Positions 46,381-59,193 of a stretch of DNA of 64,000 nucleotides are shown here, in pieces. Source of the stretch: Actinomycetota bacterium. GTDB lineage: Bacteria > Actinomycetota > Geothermincolia > Geothermincolales > RBG-13-55-18. The stretch is taken from assembly GCA_030019255.1 (NCBI GenBank), contig JASEFK010000003.1, forward strand, positions 18,995 to 82,994. The letters run 5' to 3'. Position 1 is the stretch's first letter; every line of letters begins with the position of its first letter. Under the pieces are notes generated by a model. The model was not told the DNA's origin and did no database searches. It was given only the letters and a program-made list of their open reading frames with translations. Made by a program: the position numbers and the translations under genes.

Positions 46381-47281
46381 TTCCCCTCACGAAAAGACCT
46401 CTTTTCCGCGTAAACACGCCAGGTGAATCCATGTCGCCGCGGGTGTTCTAAACGGTACTCGCAGAGAACTGCGGTTAACCTCACCAATGCCCTGGGAACG
46501 GTGCAACCCATGACCCTTCCACCGGATTGTACAGTCGGAGTTTTAGGAGCAACGCCGGTCCCCTTTCGCGCCGGGGATCTATCGGCAGGGGGAATAAGAC
46601 GAGGCCGTTCCACACCTTTCCGGATCCATCAGGAACCGCCTCTCGAAGGACCGCTCTACCATATGCCGTCCCAAGGGTTTCCCAATCCATCGGCGGAAGC
46701 AGCACGGAAGGCCAAATGACGATGGCCGTCACCAATGCTCTCGGAGACATCATTTCATGTTTATGCCGACCACGTTCAAACCGATAAATAAACAGATATG
46801 ACGCATGGGTAACGAACTGGAGGAGCATGGACGGAACGGGAAGGGCATGGATGGACTGCGGTGCTCCTCTTTGACGACATCAACTCAGGTGCCAGCGAGG
46901 AGCATGGACGCGGCTGGAAAGGCGTGGATGGACAACTTGTCTTATCCGTTACCGGTGAGCCTATCCCGGGCGACGGACCGGCGGAGAGAAAGGAAGCCCG
47001 GAGGAAAAAAGTGATCAGAATTAACCCGCACCAGTTGCAGGTAGTGAACATATCCGCGGGAGAAAAGAGATCCCGGAGGAAAGGTGATTAGAAGAACCGC
47101 GCGGAAAGATAATCTAAAAAGACCTCGGGAGGTGGCAATGCGACTCACGCGATCCAGCGCTTGGGAATCATAAGAAAGGGAACGACCACGGCTCAAGTTA
47201 CCGGAAGGCGGTAGACGCAGCTCACTCCATCCCGGGCTTGGGAATGGCCGGTCGTAGTCGGTAAGCAAAGGAGGTTGAACG
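46381..47281. other. Long intergenic stretch with degenerate direct repeats
   Basis: No gene was recognised in about 900 bases. GAGGAGCATGGACG with a following GGCRTGGATGGAC occurs twice, near 46812 and 46899. CCCGGAGGAAA with a following GTGATYAGAA occurs near 46999 and 47072. Several frames open but show no family, and the missing 5' half of the FlaA1-like gene is not found here. Confidence 0.45.
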
Positions 47282-48352
47282 GTGGAGATCAATCCCTGTT
47301 CCGGTTGCGGCATGCCCGATGCCTTCGTTCGCCTGAACCGCTGGCTTTCCAACGGGGATATCGTTCAGTCCACCAACGAGCAGGCGCGCATGGCCTTCGT
47401 GGAGTGCGAGAACGTGGACCCCGTCTTCCGCGACATCGGGCGGGCCATCGGCCTCTCCATCGACCACATGGTCATCAACATCGTGGCCCGCGGCACGCAG
47501 CTCTACATGGACTCCCTGATACCGGAGCCGGTGAAGGAGCTGATACGAAACAAGAGCATGGACATCGCCAGCTTCGCCCAGGGGGTCATGGACCTCTGTC
47601 ACGCCATAGGCTACGGGAAGTACGAGTTCCTCGACTACCGCTATGAGAACGACCCTGAGGATTTCTGCCGGATACGCATCACCCGTCCCTTCTCCATCCT
47701 GGAGACCTCGGGCGCCTTCGCCGGAGTCATCGCCTCCTCGGTAGGGGGCGAGCACTCGGTGACCTACAAGGAGATCTCCCCCGGGGTCTTCGAGCTGACC
47801 ACCGGCTGGACCACCTACCCGGAAGTCTTGAAGGAAAGGCTCAAGCTCAACCTGTACCAGCCGGAGGAAGGAGACCTGGACCTTTCGAGATGCGAGGTAT
47901 GCGGGACTCCACTCGGGCTCGTGGACCTTTGCGAATGGGACCTGGAGAACGGTATCATCACCAGCCGGGCTACCGGCTACCGCATGGCCGTGCTGGGGCC
48001 CGGCCTCATGGACACCGTCTTTGAGGCCCTGGAGTGGGAGCTGGGTGAGGAAATACCCATGCTGGTGGTGGACGCCCAGAGGCGTTACGTCCGGGAGGGG
48101 TTTGCCCCCATCGACCTCACCCTGGGCCTGGAGGAGCTGCGGGAGCAGTTCGCCCTGCGGGGGCTGGGCAACCTGCGGGAGCTGAGCGTGGGCGGGGAGG
48201 GGGCCTCCCTCACCCTGGAGAACTCCTGCATGCGCCTCCTCCTGGTGGGGATGCTGCAGGGGACCTTCGAGAGGACCTACGGAAAAGATTCCACCGTGGA
48301 GTGGGAGGCGGACGGGAAGGGCACCCTCCAAGTGGAGGTGAAGGTGCTTTGA
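47282..48352 (+). CDS. Two-domain CxxC protein of unrecognised family (V4R-like features)
   Basis: A 356-residue protein with an internal duplication. Repeat 1 starts CSGCGMPDAF (residue 6) with LNRWLSNGDIV, ARMAF and DPVFRDIGRAIG; repeat 2 starts CEVCGTPLGL (near 206) with CEWDLENGII, YRMAV and DTVFEALEWELG. Each repeat ends in a helix-rich segment (LETSGAFAGVIASSVGG; ENSCMRLLLVGMLQGTFERTYG), and the first is preceded by GYGKYEFLDY, reminiscent of small-molecule-binding V4R domains. The Cys pairs could bind zinc or iron-sulfur. The GTG at 47282 is 7 bases after AAGGAGGTT. A decayed relative lies at 2084-2754 beside an FAD oxidase. The function is unknown; the V4R link is a guess. Confidence 0.8.
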   Translation: MEINPCSGCGMPDAFVRLNRWLSNGDIVQSTNEQARMAFVECENVDPVFRDIGRAIGLSIDHMVINIVARGTQLYMDSLIPEPVKELIRNKSMDIASFAQGVMDLCHAIGYGKYEFLDYRYENDPEDFCRIRITRPFSILETSGAFAGVIASSVGGEHSVTYKEISPGVFELTTGWTTYPEVLKERLKLNLYQPEEGDLDLSRCEVCGTPLGLVDLCEWDLENGIITSRATGYRMAVLGPGLMDTVFEALEWELGEEIPMLVVDAQRRYVREGFAPIDLTLGLEELREQFALRGLGNLRELSVGGEGASLTLENSCMRLLLVGMLQGTFERTYGKDSTVEWEADGKGTLQVEVKVL

Positions 48353-48592
48353 CGTACTGGCTTCGCCATGTGAGGTGAATGAGGGATTCGCCTAAACGTG
48401 ATGTTTCCTTCTCCGGGATATGCCGGAAGAGTCTTCCATGGGAAATCCCGGCCAGGAGAGCAACTGGTGACAATCCTTCCCTCCTCCCGTTGATTGATCC
48501 CGGCCACCGGGGAGCCCGCATATTCAGGAACCGTCGATGCGTATCCTCCCCTCTACCCATGGAGGTAGATTAACTTGGTCAGAGGTGAGACG

Positions 48593-49305
48593 ATGAGAAT
48601 CCCCTTGGCCGTTTGTGTCCCGGTCCTTTTCTCCCTGATCCTAGGGTGCGGCGACGGCCGGCATGAGACCGCCTCCGAGGTGGACATAGGGTTGAAGCTC
48701 CGGGTAATGGGATAACCCTGTCCCCTCCCAGGACGAGAGGCAACGTTTCCCTCGAGGAGGCCATGAACCGCCGCATGTCCCGCCGGGACCTTGAGTTGGT
48801 GCTTCTTTCGCCCTCGGAGATCGGCCAGCTCTTGTGGGCTATGGGGGACAAGGGTGGGCATGGCAAGCGGGGCCACCCGCACCTTTTCTTCAGCCGGAGG
48901 TATATACCTGCTGGAGCTCTACTTGGTATGCGGAGGGTCGGAGAACTTGAAAGTCGGCGTTTAGCGGTACGACCCGCACTCGCACTCCCTGACCATGATT
49001 CTTGCTGGGGAGAGGAGAGAAGACCTGGCCCAAGCCGCGCTCGGGCAGGACTTCATTGCCCGGGCCCCAGTAAACGTGGTGATCACCGCGGACTACGAGA
49101 AAACAAAACATTATTACGGTGAGAGGAGGACTCGTTATGTCCACCTGGATGCCGGCACGCCGCGCAGATTCTGGAGCTGCAGGCCGCGGTTCTCGGTCTG
49201 GGCACGATGGTGGCGGGCGCCTTCTCCGACGACGGCGTGGCCGCGGTACTGGAAACGACAAACGTCCCCCTGCTCATCATGCCCGTCGGACATCCGGTCT
49301 ATTGA
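48593..49305 (+). pseudogene. SagB-type nitroreductase lipoprotein, degraded
   Basis: An ATG at 48593 after AGAGGTGAG opens a lipoprotein signal (MRIPLAVCVPVLFSLILGC) but stops at 48713. The next frame has NVSLEEAMNRRMSRRDLELV and EIGQLLWAMGDKGG, then a shift gives FSSAGGIYLLELYLV, a TAG at the Tyr position of GV-RYDP, and EDLAQAALGQDFIARAPVNV, ITADYEKTKHYYGERRTRYV. After one missing C in GGCC near 49160 the end reads AAQILELQAAVLGLGTMV and LLIMPVGHPVY, stop 49303. This order is the FMN-binding SagB/ThcOx-type nitroreductase fold. At least three frame breaks and one nonsense codon make it a pseudogene. Confidence 0.8.
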
Positions 49306-49895
49306 AGAAGAACGAAGCCGGCAACGATGTTCAAATCACAAGCCGAAGTCCGTCTCCCCATCCCGGCGGACGCCCTTTTTCCAGGGGGAGAGCATGATCT
49401 CCCAACCCTTCTCTCCCCTAAACTCCCGACTCCGAAATCCGAAGACCAACCCGCCTGGGTCCAAACAAGTCCCTCCCACGCCCCCTGCCCGTAAGGTCAG
49501 TCATTTCGGTGATGATTGTTGTAACATCCTGCTTTAGGGTTTGAAATGGAGCTCGCTCGAAACGACTTCCGCGCTCGAACCACGGACGGAAACGAGAGCA
49601 CTTCCCCGGATGCATAGGGGACGGAGCGGCGCCCCACAAAGTGGGGGCATGGTAGGCCAAGGCCGGTGAGGAGGACGCATTGTTCGCACCCTATTCCGCT
49701 CCTAATTTTCATCCCCCTATTCTTGCTCGTTCTCACCCTTCCCCGGCAGCCGGATCATGCTACCTCCGTGCAATCGACGGGGGAAGGCTACCTTCACCAA
49801 CCCTTCGTGCCTTCCCTAGGATGTTGTCATCGCGGGCCATCTCTTGTCGGTATCGCGAGCACTCTCTTGCTGTCATCGCATGGCCCTTTCTTTTT
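49306..49895. other. Intergenic stretch before the clpB 3' end
   Basis: No gene was recognised in about 590 bases. Fragments resembling the REP-like element (GTCATCGCG) recur near 49826 and 49873 ahead of the full copy. Confidence 0.4.
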
Positions 49896-49929
49896 GTCAT
49901 CGCGAGGAGCGAAGCAACGAAGCGATCCC
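49896..49929 (+). repeat. REP-like element, single copy
   Basis: GTCATCGCGAGGAGCGAAGC followed by AACGAAGCGATCCC, the same family as at 28336-28425 and 42148-42183. Confidence 0.75.
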
Positions 49930-49954
49930 ATTCCTTAAAAAGAAATCCCCGGGG

Positions 49955-49978
49955 AATACCCCCGGGGGGTATCAAAAT

Positions 49979-49993
<15 letters not shown>
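49955..49993 (+). repeat. Dispersed palindromic element, copy D
   Basis: ATACCCCCGGGGGGTATCAA followed by AATTCAAGACCTGACCCC. Read on the minus strand, the tail encodes the last four clpB codons (Gly-Val-Arg-Ser) and its TGA stop, so the element appears fused to the clpB 3' end. Confidence 0.82.
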
Positions 49994-52594
<2,601 letters not shown>

Positions 52595-52761
52595 GCTATC
52601 TACCTCCTTTTCGCGGCTTTCGCCGCCTTCTATGTTCAATCCCTTTCGGGAATCCTTTCCCTTTGCGGGCCCCTCGCGGGGCCTTTATATGTAAACCCCC
52701 GGCACGGGGACCATTCCGCTTCTCCGTCGCACACCGGCGGGCTCACCCGCCCCGCTCCACC

Positions 52762-53262
52762 CTATTCCTCGGGGCTGCGTTGGGCCCAGAGCCCGTGGAA
52801 GGGGTCGGCCTGGCGGGGCAGCATGAGCTCACCGCGGGGAACGGGCACGATGTCGTGGCGGAAGCTCTCCCGTACCATGCGCACCCGCTCCTCCATCTCC
52901 CTCCGGGTCTCCTCCAGTTCCTCCTCCAGGGCCCGGACACGCCTGCGCATGGCCTCCAGGCTGCGCCTCAGGTCCAGGATCATCTTCACCCCGGCCAGGT
53001 TGATGCCCATCTCCTGGGTGAGCTCCTGGATGAGCCGGCACTGCTCGATGTCCGCCTCGGAGTAGCGCCTGCGGTTGCGCACCCGCGCCGGGTTGAGCAG
53101 CCCCTTGCGCTCGTAGATGCGCAGGGTCTGCGGGTGCACGTCCGCCAGCCGAGCGGCCACGCTTATGACGTAAAGGGGCTCGTCCTCCGGGTTGCGGGTC
53201 CCCTTGCGGGCCCCTTCCGGGTCGACCCCGGAATTTCTCTTCTTATTCTTCGTTTCCTTCAT
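52762..53262 (-). CDS. hspR: Heat-shock repressor HspR, MerR family
   Basis: HspR represses the dnaK operon with DnaK as co-repressor. The 166-residue protein has a MerR-type winged helix (YVISVAARLADVHPQTLRIY, ERKGLLNPARVRNRRRYSEA) at about residues 30-95 and a long Arg/Glu coiled coil after it. A 30-residue polar N-terminal tail precedes the DNA-binding domain. It sits between dnaJ (10-base gap) and clpB, the usual actinobacterial order; a matching operator lies upstream of dnaK. Confidence 0.93.
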   Translation of the reverse strand: MKETKNKKRNSGVDPEGARKGTRNPEDEPLYVISVAARLADVHPQTLRIYERKGLLNPARVRNRRRYSEADIEQCRLIQELTQEMGINLAGVKMILDLRRSLEAMRRRVRALEEELEETRREMEERVRMVRESFRHDIVPVPRGELMLPRQADPFHGLWAQRSPEE

Positions 53263-53272
53263 GCCGCCTCAC

Positions 53273-54415
53273 CTACGCTTCCAGGAAGGCGCGGGGATTC
53301 TCCTTTTCCAGCTCCTTGAGCTTCTGGATGAGTTCCTTCTCCTTGGAGCTCAGCTTCTTGGGCACCACCAAATGGGCGGTGACGATCATGTCCCCGTGCC
53401 CCTTCCCCTTGGGACGGGGGGCTCCCTTTCCCCGCAGCCGGAACTTCTTCCCGTCGGAGGTCCCGGCCGGGATCTTCAGCTTGACCCTGCCGTTGATGGT
53501 GGGGATCTCCACCGTGGTCCCCAGCGCCGCCTCGGCGAAGGTTAGGGGAAGGTCCAGGAGGATGTCCGCGTCCTTCCTCTTGAAGTATTTATGCGGCCTG
53601 ACGTGCACGTTGACGTAAAGGTCCCCCGGTGGGCTTCCCAGGGGTCCCGCCTCCCCCTTGCCCGGGAAGCGGACCTTGCCGCCGTCGTTTATCCCCGCCG
53701 GGATCTTCACCTTGATGCTGCGCGAGGTCTCCACCGCGCCCGTTCCCCGACAGGTGGCGCACGGTTTCTCGATGACCGTCCCCCTCCCGCCGCAGTTGGG
53801 GCAGGGGCGTGAGAAGGCGAAAAGCCCCTGGTTGTGGGAAACCGTCCCCCGCCCGCCGCAGGTGGGGCAGGTCTTGGGGAGGGTCCCCGGGCTGGCGCCG
53901 CTCCCCCGGCAGGTGGGGCAGGCGCTCCTGCCGCTCACGGTCAACGGCACGGTCACGCCGTGTATGGCGTCCTCGAAGGAGATGGTCACGTTGGCGGTGA
54001 TGTCCCGGCCTTTCCTGGCCTCCCGCCTCCTTCCCGTGCCCATCCCGGTGCCCATGCCGGTGAAGAGGTTGAAAAGGTCGCCGAGGTCGCCCAGGTCCTC
54101 CAGGTTCCCGGTGAAGGTGTAGGTGCGGGCGCCCGGCCGCGACCCGAAGGTCCCGAAGTCGAAGCCGAACCCCGGCCCGGGGCCTCCCGCCCCCATGAAC
54201 ATGGCGCCGGAATCGTACTGGCGGCGCTTCTCCGGGTTGGAGAGGACCTCGTAGGCCTCGTTTATCTCCTTGAACTTCTCCTCGGCCTCCTTGTTGCCCG
54301 GGTTAGCGTCGGGATGGTATTTCCGGGCCAGGCGGCGATAGGCGTCCTTGATCTCCTTCTCGGACGCGTTCTTACTTACTCCCAAAATCTGGTAATAATC
54401 CTTGTAGCCGTTCAC
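53273..54415 (-). CDS. dnaJ: Co-chaperone DnaJ
   Basis: DnaJ delivers clients to DnaK and stimulates its ATPase. The 380-residue protein has the J domain with HPD in [18 protein letters not shown], a Gly/Phe-rich linker, and a zinc domain with four CxxCxGxG repeats ([32 protein letters not shown]) at about 150-215. Client-binding beta domains complete a full-length type I DnaJ. It stands between grpE and hspR. Confidence 0.97.
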   Translation of the reverse strand: MNGYKDYYQILGVSKNASEKEIKDAYRRLARKYHPDANPGNKEAEEKFKEINEAYEVLSNPEKRRQYDSGAMFMGAGGPGPGFGFDFGTFGSRPGARTYTFTGNLEDLGDLGDLFNLFTGMGTGMGTGRRREARKGRDITANVTISFEDAIHGVTVPLTVSGRSACPTCRGSGASPGTLPKTCPTCGGRGTVSHNQGLFAFSRPCPNCGGRGTVIEKPCATCRGTGAVETSRSIKVKIPAGINDGGKVRFPGKGEAGPLGSPPGDLYVNVHVRPHKYFKRKDADILLDLPLTFAEAALGTTVEIPTINGRVKLKIPAGTSDGKKFRLRGKGAPRPKGKGHGDMIVTAHLVVPKKLSSKEKELIQKLKELEKENPRAFLEA

Positions 54416-54580
54416 CTTACCTCGCCTCTGTCCCGGGGCCGCGTCCTTCCGGGGGTATCAAGCCCCTGAACCTTCGGAAAACCTTTGGAAGGGCTTTCCA
54501 CCTTTCCTCCCCTCCATCTCGATGCGGCACGTATGGAAATCCACCCCTTCTCGCCTTCGGTCATCGAAGGCGCGACCCCC

Positions 54581-55243
54581 TTATTTCTTGCACACCGTGG
54601 CCCGCGCCGGACGGAGGAGGCTCCCCTTGTACCGGTAGCCCTTCTGGTGCACCTCGACCACCGTCTCGTCCTCGTGATCGTCGCTCACCACGGTCATCAC
54701 CGCCTCGCACTCGGCGGGGTCGAAGGGATGGCCGTGGGGATTTATCTCCTCCAGCCCCTCCTTTTTCAGGATGTCCATGAGCTGCTGGTAGACCATGCGC
54801 ACCCCGACGGCCAGGGAGTCCTCCCGGTCCGGGCAGGCCTCCAGGGCCTTCTCCAGGTTATCGATAACCGGTAGCAGTCCCGAGATGAGGGAGCGGTTGG
54901 CCTGCTCCACGATGCGGGTCTGCTCCCGGATCATCCGTTTGCGATAGTTCTCTAGCTCCGCCTTTTGGCGCTGCGCGTCCTCCAGGTACTCGCGGGCCTT
55001 GGCCTGGGCCTCCCCCAGCTTCTCCTCCAGCTCCAGGAAGGCGTCCTCGAGCTCCCTCTTGGTGAGGCGATGAAGCTCCCGCCGCCTCTTCTCGCGGGGA
55101 TCCTCCGCCCCCGCCTTACCGGGATCTTCGGACGCGCCCGGCCCGGAAGCCGAAACGGCCTCCCCCTCGGAAGCCGGGGCGGCCCCCGCCTTCTCCTCCT
55201 GCTCCTTCAGCGTGTCCTTCTTCTCCCTGGTCTCGTCCATCAT
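54581..55243 (-). CDS. grpE: Nucleotide exchange factor GrpE
   Basis: GrpE releases ADP from DnaK. The 220-residue protein has an acidic, disordered-looking N terminus, a long coiled coil (RELEDAFLELEEKLGEAQAK onwards), the NYRKRMIREQ motif and the C-terminal beta domain, with GHPFDPAECEAVMTV and VHQKGYRYKGSLLRPARATV. It lies between hsp20 and dnaJ. Confidence 0.96.
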   Translation of the reverse strand: MMDETREKKDTLKEQEEKAGAAPASEGEAVSASGPGASEDPGKAGAEDPREKRRRELHRLTKRELEDAFLELEEKLGEAQAKAREYLEDAQRQKAELENYRKRMIREQTRIVEQANRSLISGLLPVIDNLEKALEACPDREDSLAVGVRMVYQQLMDILKKEGLEEINPHGHPFDPAECEAVMTVVSDDHEDETVVEVHQKGYRYKGSLLRPARATVCKK

Positions 55244-55347
55244 CTACCTTCACCTCTTCCCGATCCCCGGTCCTTTATGGAGGGGGCTGGTCACCCGGGC
55301 CAGCCCCCTCGCAGGACCAAGCAGGAAGGTGTTGCCTACCAAGAGGC

Positions 55348-55800
55348 TTACTTCCCCTCCACCTTGATGGGGATCTTCTTGGGCTTGGCCTCTTCCGCCT
55401 TGGGCATCTCGATGCGGAGCACCCCGTCGGAAACGGTGGCCGTCACCTTGTCCTCGGCGATCTTCCTCGGCAGGGGGATGGTCCGCTCGAAGAGCCCGTA
55501 GGCCCGCTCGATGCGGTGGTAGTTCTCCTCCTTGACCTCGGAGGTGAACTTGCGCTCCCCCTTGATGCGGAGGATGTCGTCCTCCAGGGAGATCTCCACG
55601 TCCTTGGCGTCCAGCCCGGGCAGCTCCGCCTCCACGACCAGCTTGTCGTCGGTTTCGTACATGTCAAGGGCCGGCGCCCAGGTAGCCACCGCCTCCGAGG
55701 CCGGCTCCAGTCCCCGGAAGAAGCTGCGGCGGAAGAGACGGTTCACCTCGTCCTGCAGGTTCATCAGGTCCCGGAACGGATCCCACCTCACGATAGCCAT
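55348..55800 (-). CDS. Small heat-shock protein, Hsp20/alpha-crystallin family
   Basis: A 150-residue holdase. The start MAIVRWDPFRDLMNLQDEVN is typical of bacterial Hsp20; the alpha-crystallin domain covers about 45-140, with AELPGLDAKDVEISLEDDIL and VSDGVLRIEMPKAEE. The C-terminal Ile-Pro-Ile (KKIPIKVEGK) matches the I-x-I oligomerisation motif. The ATG at 55800 follows GGGGTGAGG. Its place between dnaK and grpE is unusual and ties it to the same operon. Confidence 0.95.
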   Translation of the reverse strand: MAIVRWDPFRDLMNLQDEVNRLFRRSFFRGLEPASEAVATWAPALDMYETDDKLVVEAELPGLDAKDVEISLEDDILRIKGERKFTSEVKEENYHRIERAYGLFERTIPLPRKIAEDKVTATVSDGVLRIEMPKAEEAKPKKIPIKVEGK

Positions 55801-55862
55801 ATGCCTCACCCCTTTCCTGGTAATTTATTCCAGGACCGCCACGGCGGTCCCGTTCGCCTCGC

Positions 55863-57716
<1,854 letters not shown>

Positions 57717-57815
57717 TTATCTATGGTCTCGGTCGGTCTTTTTCTTCCTAATCCGGTCTTTTCTTCATAATCTCCGCTTCAGGGTTGGTTCATGCTCAAT
57801 CCTAAGCCTGGTTGT

Positions 57816-57848
57816 AATATAACTCTTGATAATATGATTGTCAAGAGT
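57816..57848 (-). promoter_or_regulatory. dnaK operon promoter with overlapping HspR-type operator (HAIR-like)
   Basis: On the minus strand TTGACA (57844-57839) and TATATT (57821-57816) are exactly 17 bases apart. An inverted repeat, ACTCTTGA-N11-TCAAGAGT (57822-57848), covers the -35 and spacer. The HAIR consensus CTTGAGT-N7-ACTCAAG has the same CTTGA-N11-TCAAG frame, although the inner two bases differ here. A repressor bound there would block RNA polymerase, matching autoregulation by the hspR gene of this operon. Confidence 0.8.
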
Positions 57849-57915
57849 CTTTATAACTATTTTTTCAATTTATTGGAGGGGGAAGACGCTGAAAAGGTTC
57901 CTGGAGGAAAATTAC

Positions 57916-57981
57916 GGGTTTGGGATGGGAGGTGGGAGTGGGCTTAAGGGAGTTCCGGGGGGCGGGGAGATGGGGATGGGG
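57916..57981 (+). other. G-rich, potential G-quadruplex tract
   Basis: GGGTTTGGGATGGGAGGTGGG (split: GGGTTTGGGA, TGGGAGGTGGG) at 57916-57936 has four G3 runs with loops of 3, 2 and 4 bases. A second tract at 57957-57981 has runs of 6, 4, 4 and 4 G. Both are on the plus strand in the gap between the UbiA gene and the dnaK promoter. No gene is seen in this gap. Confidence 0.6.
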
Positions 57982-58155
57982 CGGTTGGAAGGGGTTGGGG
58001 GACGAGCGGGCCGGCGAGGGATGGGAGGTTGGAATTCTGGAGGGCGGTCACTGGCCGGGGAGATGTGGCGGGATGGAAGCGGAAGAACCAAAATCCTCCC
58101 CATACACAAGGCGGTGAAAATATTCCCATCCCGCCGCCGGCGACTAGGTTACCGG

Positions 58156-59082
58156 TCAGTTGCGGACGACCATGTGCACCCCGTAGACGAAGTAGAAGAG
58201 CCAGAGCAGGGCTATGGGATACACCAGCAGGGATGCGTTGAAGCGGATGAAGGGCGGTTTGTAGAGGAGGTGCATCCCAGCGGTGAAGACCAGGGCCCCG
58301 GGGAGGGCCAGAGCGATGAAGAGTTTGAAGGTCCAGCTCTGGGGCACGATGAAGTTGACCACCGCCACGGGTACAAGGAGAACGCACATGGGGATCATGG
58401 CGTTAAGCAGGCGCTTGGCCCCGAAGACCACTCCCGAGGTGCGGAAGCCGGCGGCGGCGTCGAAGGGCACGTCGTTGGCCACGCTGGGCATATACAGGGT
58501 GGAGGCGAAGAGGAACCCGTAGACCAGTGGCCATATGGGGGGCCAGGTGTCCGGCTGCAGGAGCTTCCACCCGGCGGTGAGCAGCACGCAGGCCCCGGTG
58601 GCGTTGATCACGATGTCCAGGACCGGCTTGTTCTTGAAGCGGAACCAGGGGTGGGAGTAGAGGATGCCCAGGAGGGCCACGGAGCCGATCATGAACCAGG
58701 CGAACTCCCTTCCCGCCAGGAGGGAGAGGGCCACGCACCCCGCCGCGGTGAGGAGAAAGACGGCCGCCGTCTCGAACTTGCCCATCTCCCCGGTGACGAA
58801 GGGCTGGTCGGACATGTGCAGGTCCCCCTTGTACATGTCGTTGTGCAGGCGGTCTGATTCCACGTCGGCGTAGAAGTTGAGGGTGCTGGAGAAGAAGGAC
58901 CCGCAGAGAAAGGCCAGGAAGGCCAGGGCCACCCGGTAACCGGGAGCGTCACCTCCTCCCTCCGCCGCGGCGGCGAAGCCCAGGGTCAGGGGGAAGAGGT
59001 AGATGAACATGGTGCGGACGCGGAACAGCCTAGCGTACTTGTCCAGTCCCGACCGCAACCGGGAGACAGCCACATCCTGCAT
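58156..59082 (-). CDS. UbiA-family prenyltransferase
   Basis: A 308-residue integral membrane protein with about eight or nine hydrophobic helices. The first Asp-rich motif, STLNFYADVESDRLHNDMYKG near residue 65 (NxxxDxxxD), fits polyprenyl-diphosphate binding with magnesium; a second candidate is SVANDVPFDAAAGFR near 190. Relatives attach isoprenoid chains to quinone precursors, haem or lipids; no neighbour indicates the acceptor. The ATG at 59082 (MQDVAVSRL) has AAAGGA upstream; an open extension to 59190 has no site. Confidence 0.85.
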   Translation of the reverse strand: MQDVAVSRLRSGLDKYARLFRVRTMFIYLFPLTLGFAAAAEGGGDAPGYRVALAFLAFLCGSFFSSTLNFYADVESDRLHNDMYKGDLHMSDQPFVTGEMGKFETAAVFLLTAAGCVALSLLAGREFAWFMIGSVALLGILYSHPWFRFKNKPVLDIVINATGACVLLTAGWKLLQPDTWPPIWPLVYGFLFASTLYMPSVANDVPFDAAAGFRTSGVVFGAKRLLNAMIPMCVLLVPVAVVNFIVPQSWTFKLFIALALPGALVFTAGMHLLYKPPFIRFNASLLVYPIALLWLFYFVYGVHMVVRN

Positions 59083-59193
59083 GGCTTTCGTCCTTTCCCT
59101 CGAAAGCCGGCCGCCGAGGGCGCGGAATAACCCGGTTCGCCGTGGACCCCACCCGCGCCCACATTTAAAGTAAAACAGAAGGGCACCCAATGT

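Noticed and set aside
46332..46828. Two minus-strand frames beyond the right end of the IS
   Set aside because: They show no recognisable domains or start signals, and one runs into the IS end. They may be gene remnants, but nothing supports a call.
52668..52683. Perfect GGCCCC-TCGC-GGGGCC hairpin before clpB, as a terminator
   Set aside because: On the minus strand, in which the operon is read, it is not followed by a T run, so it should not end transcription before clpB.
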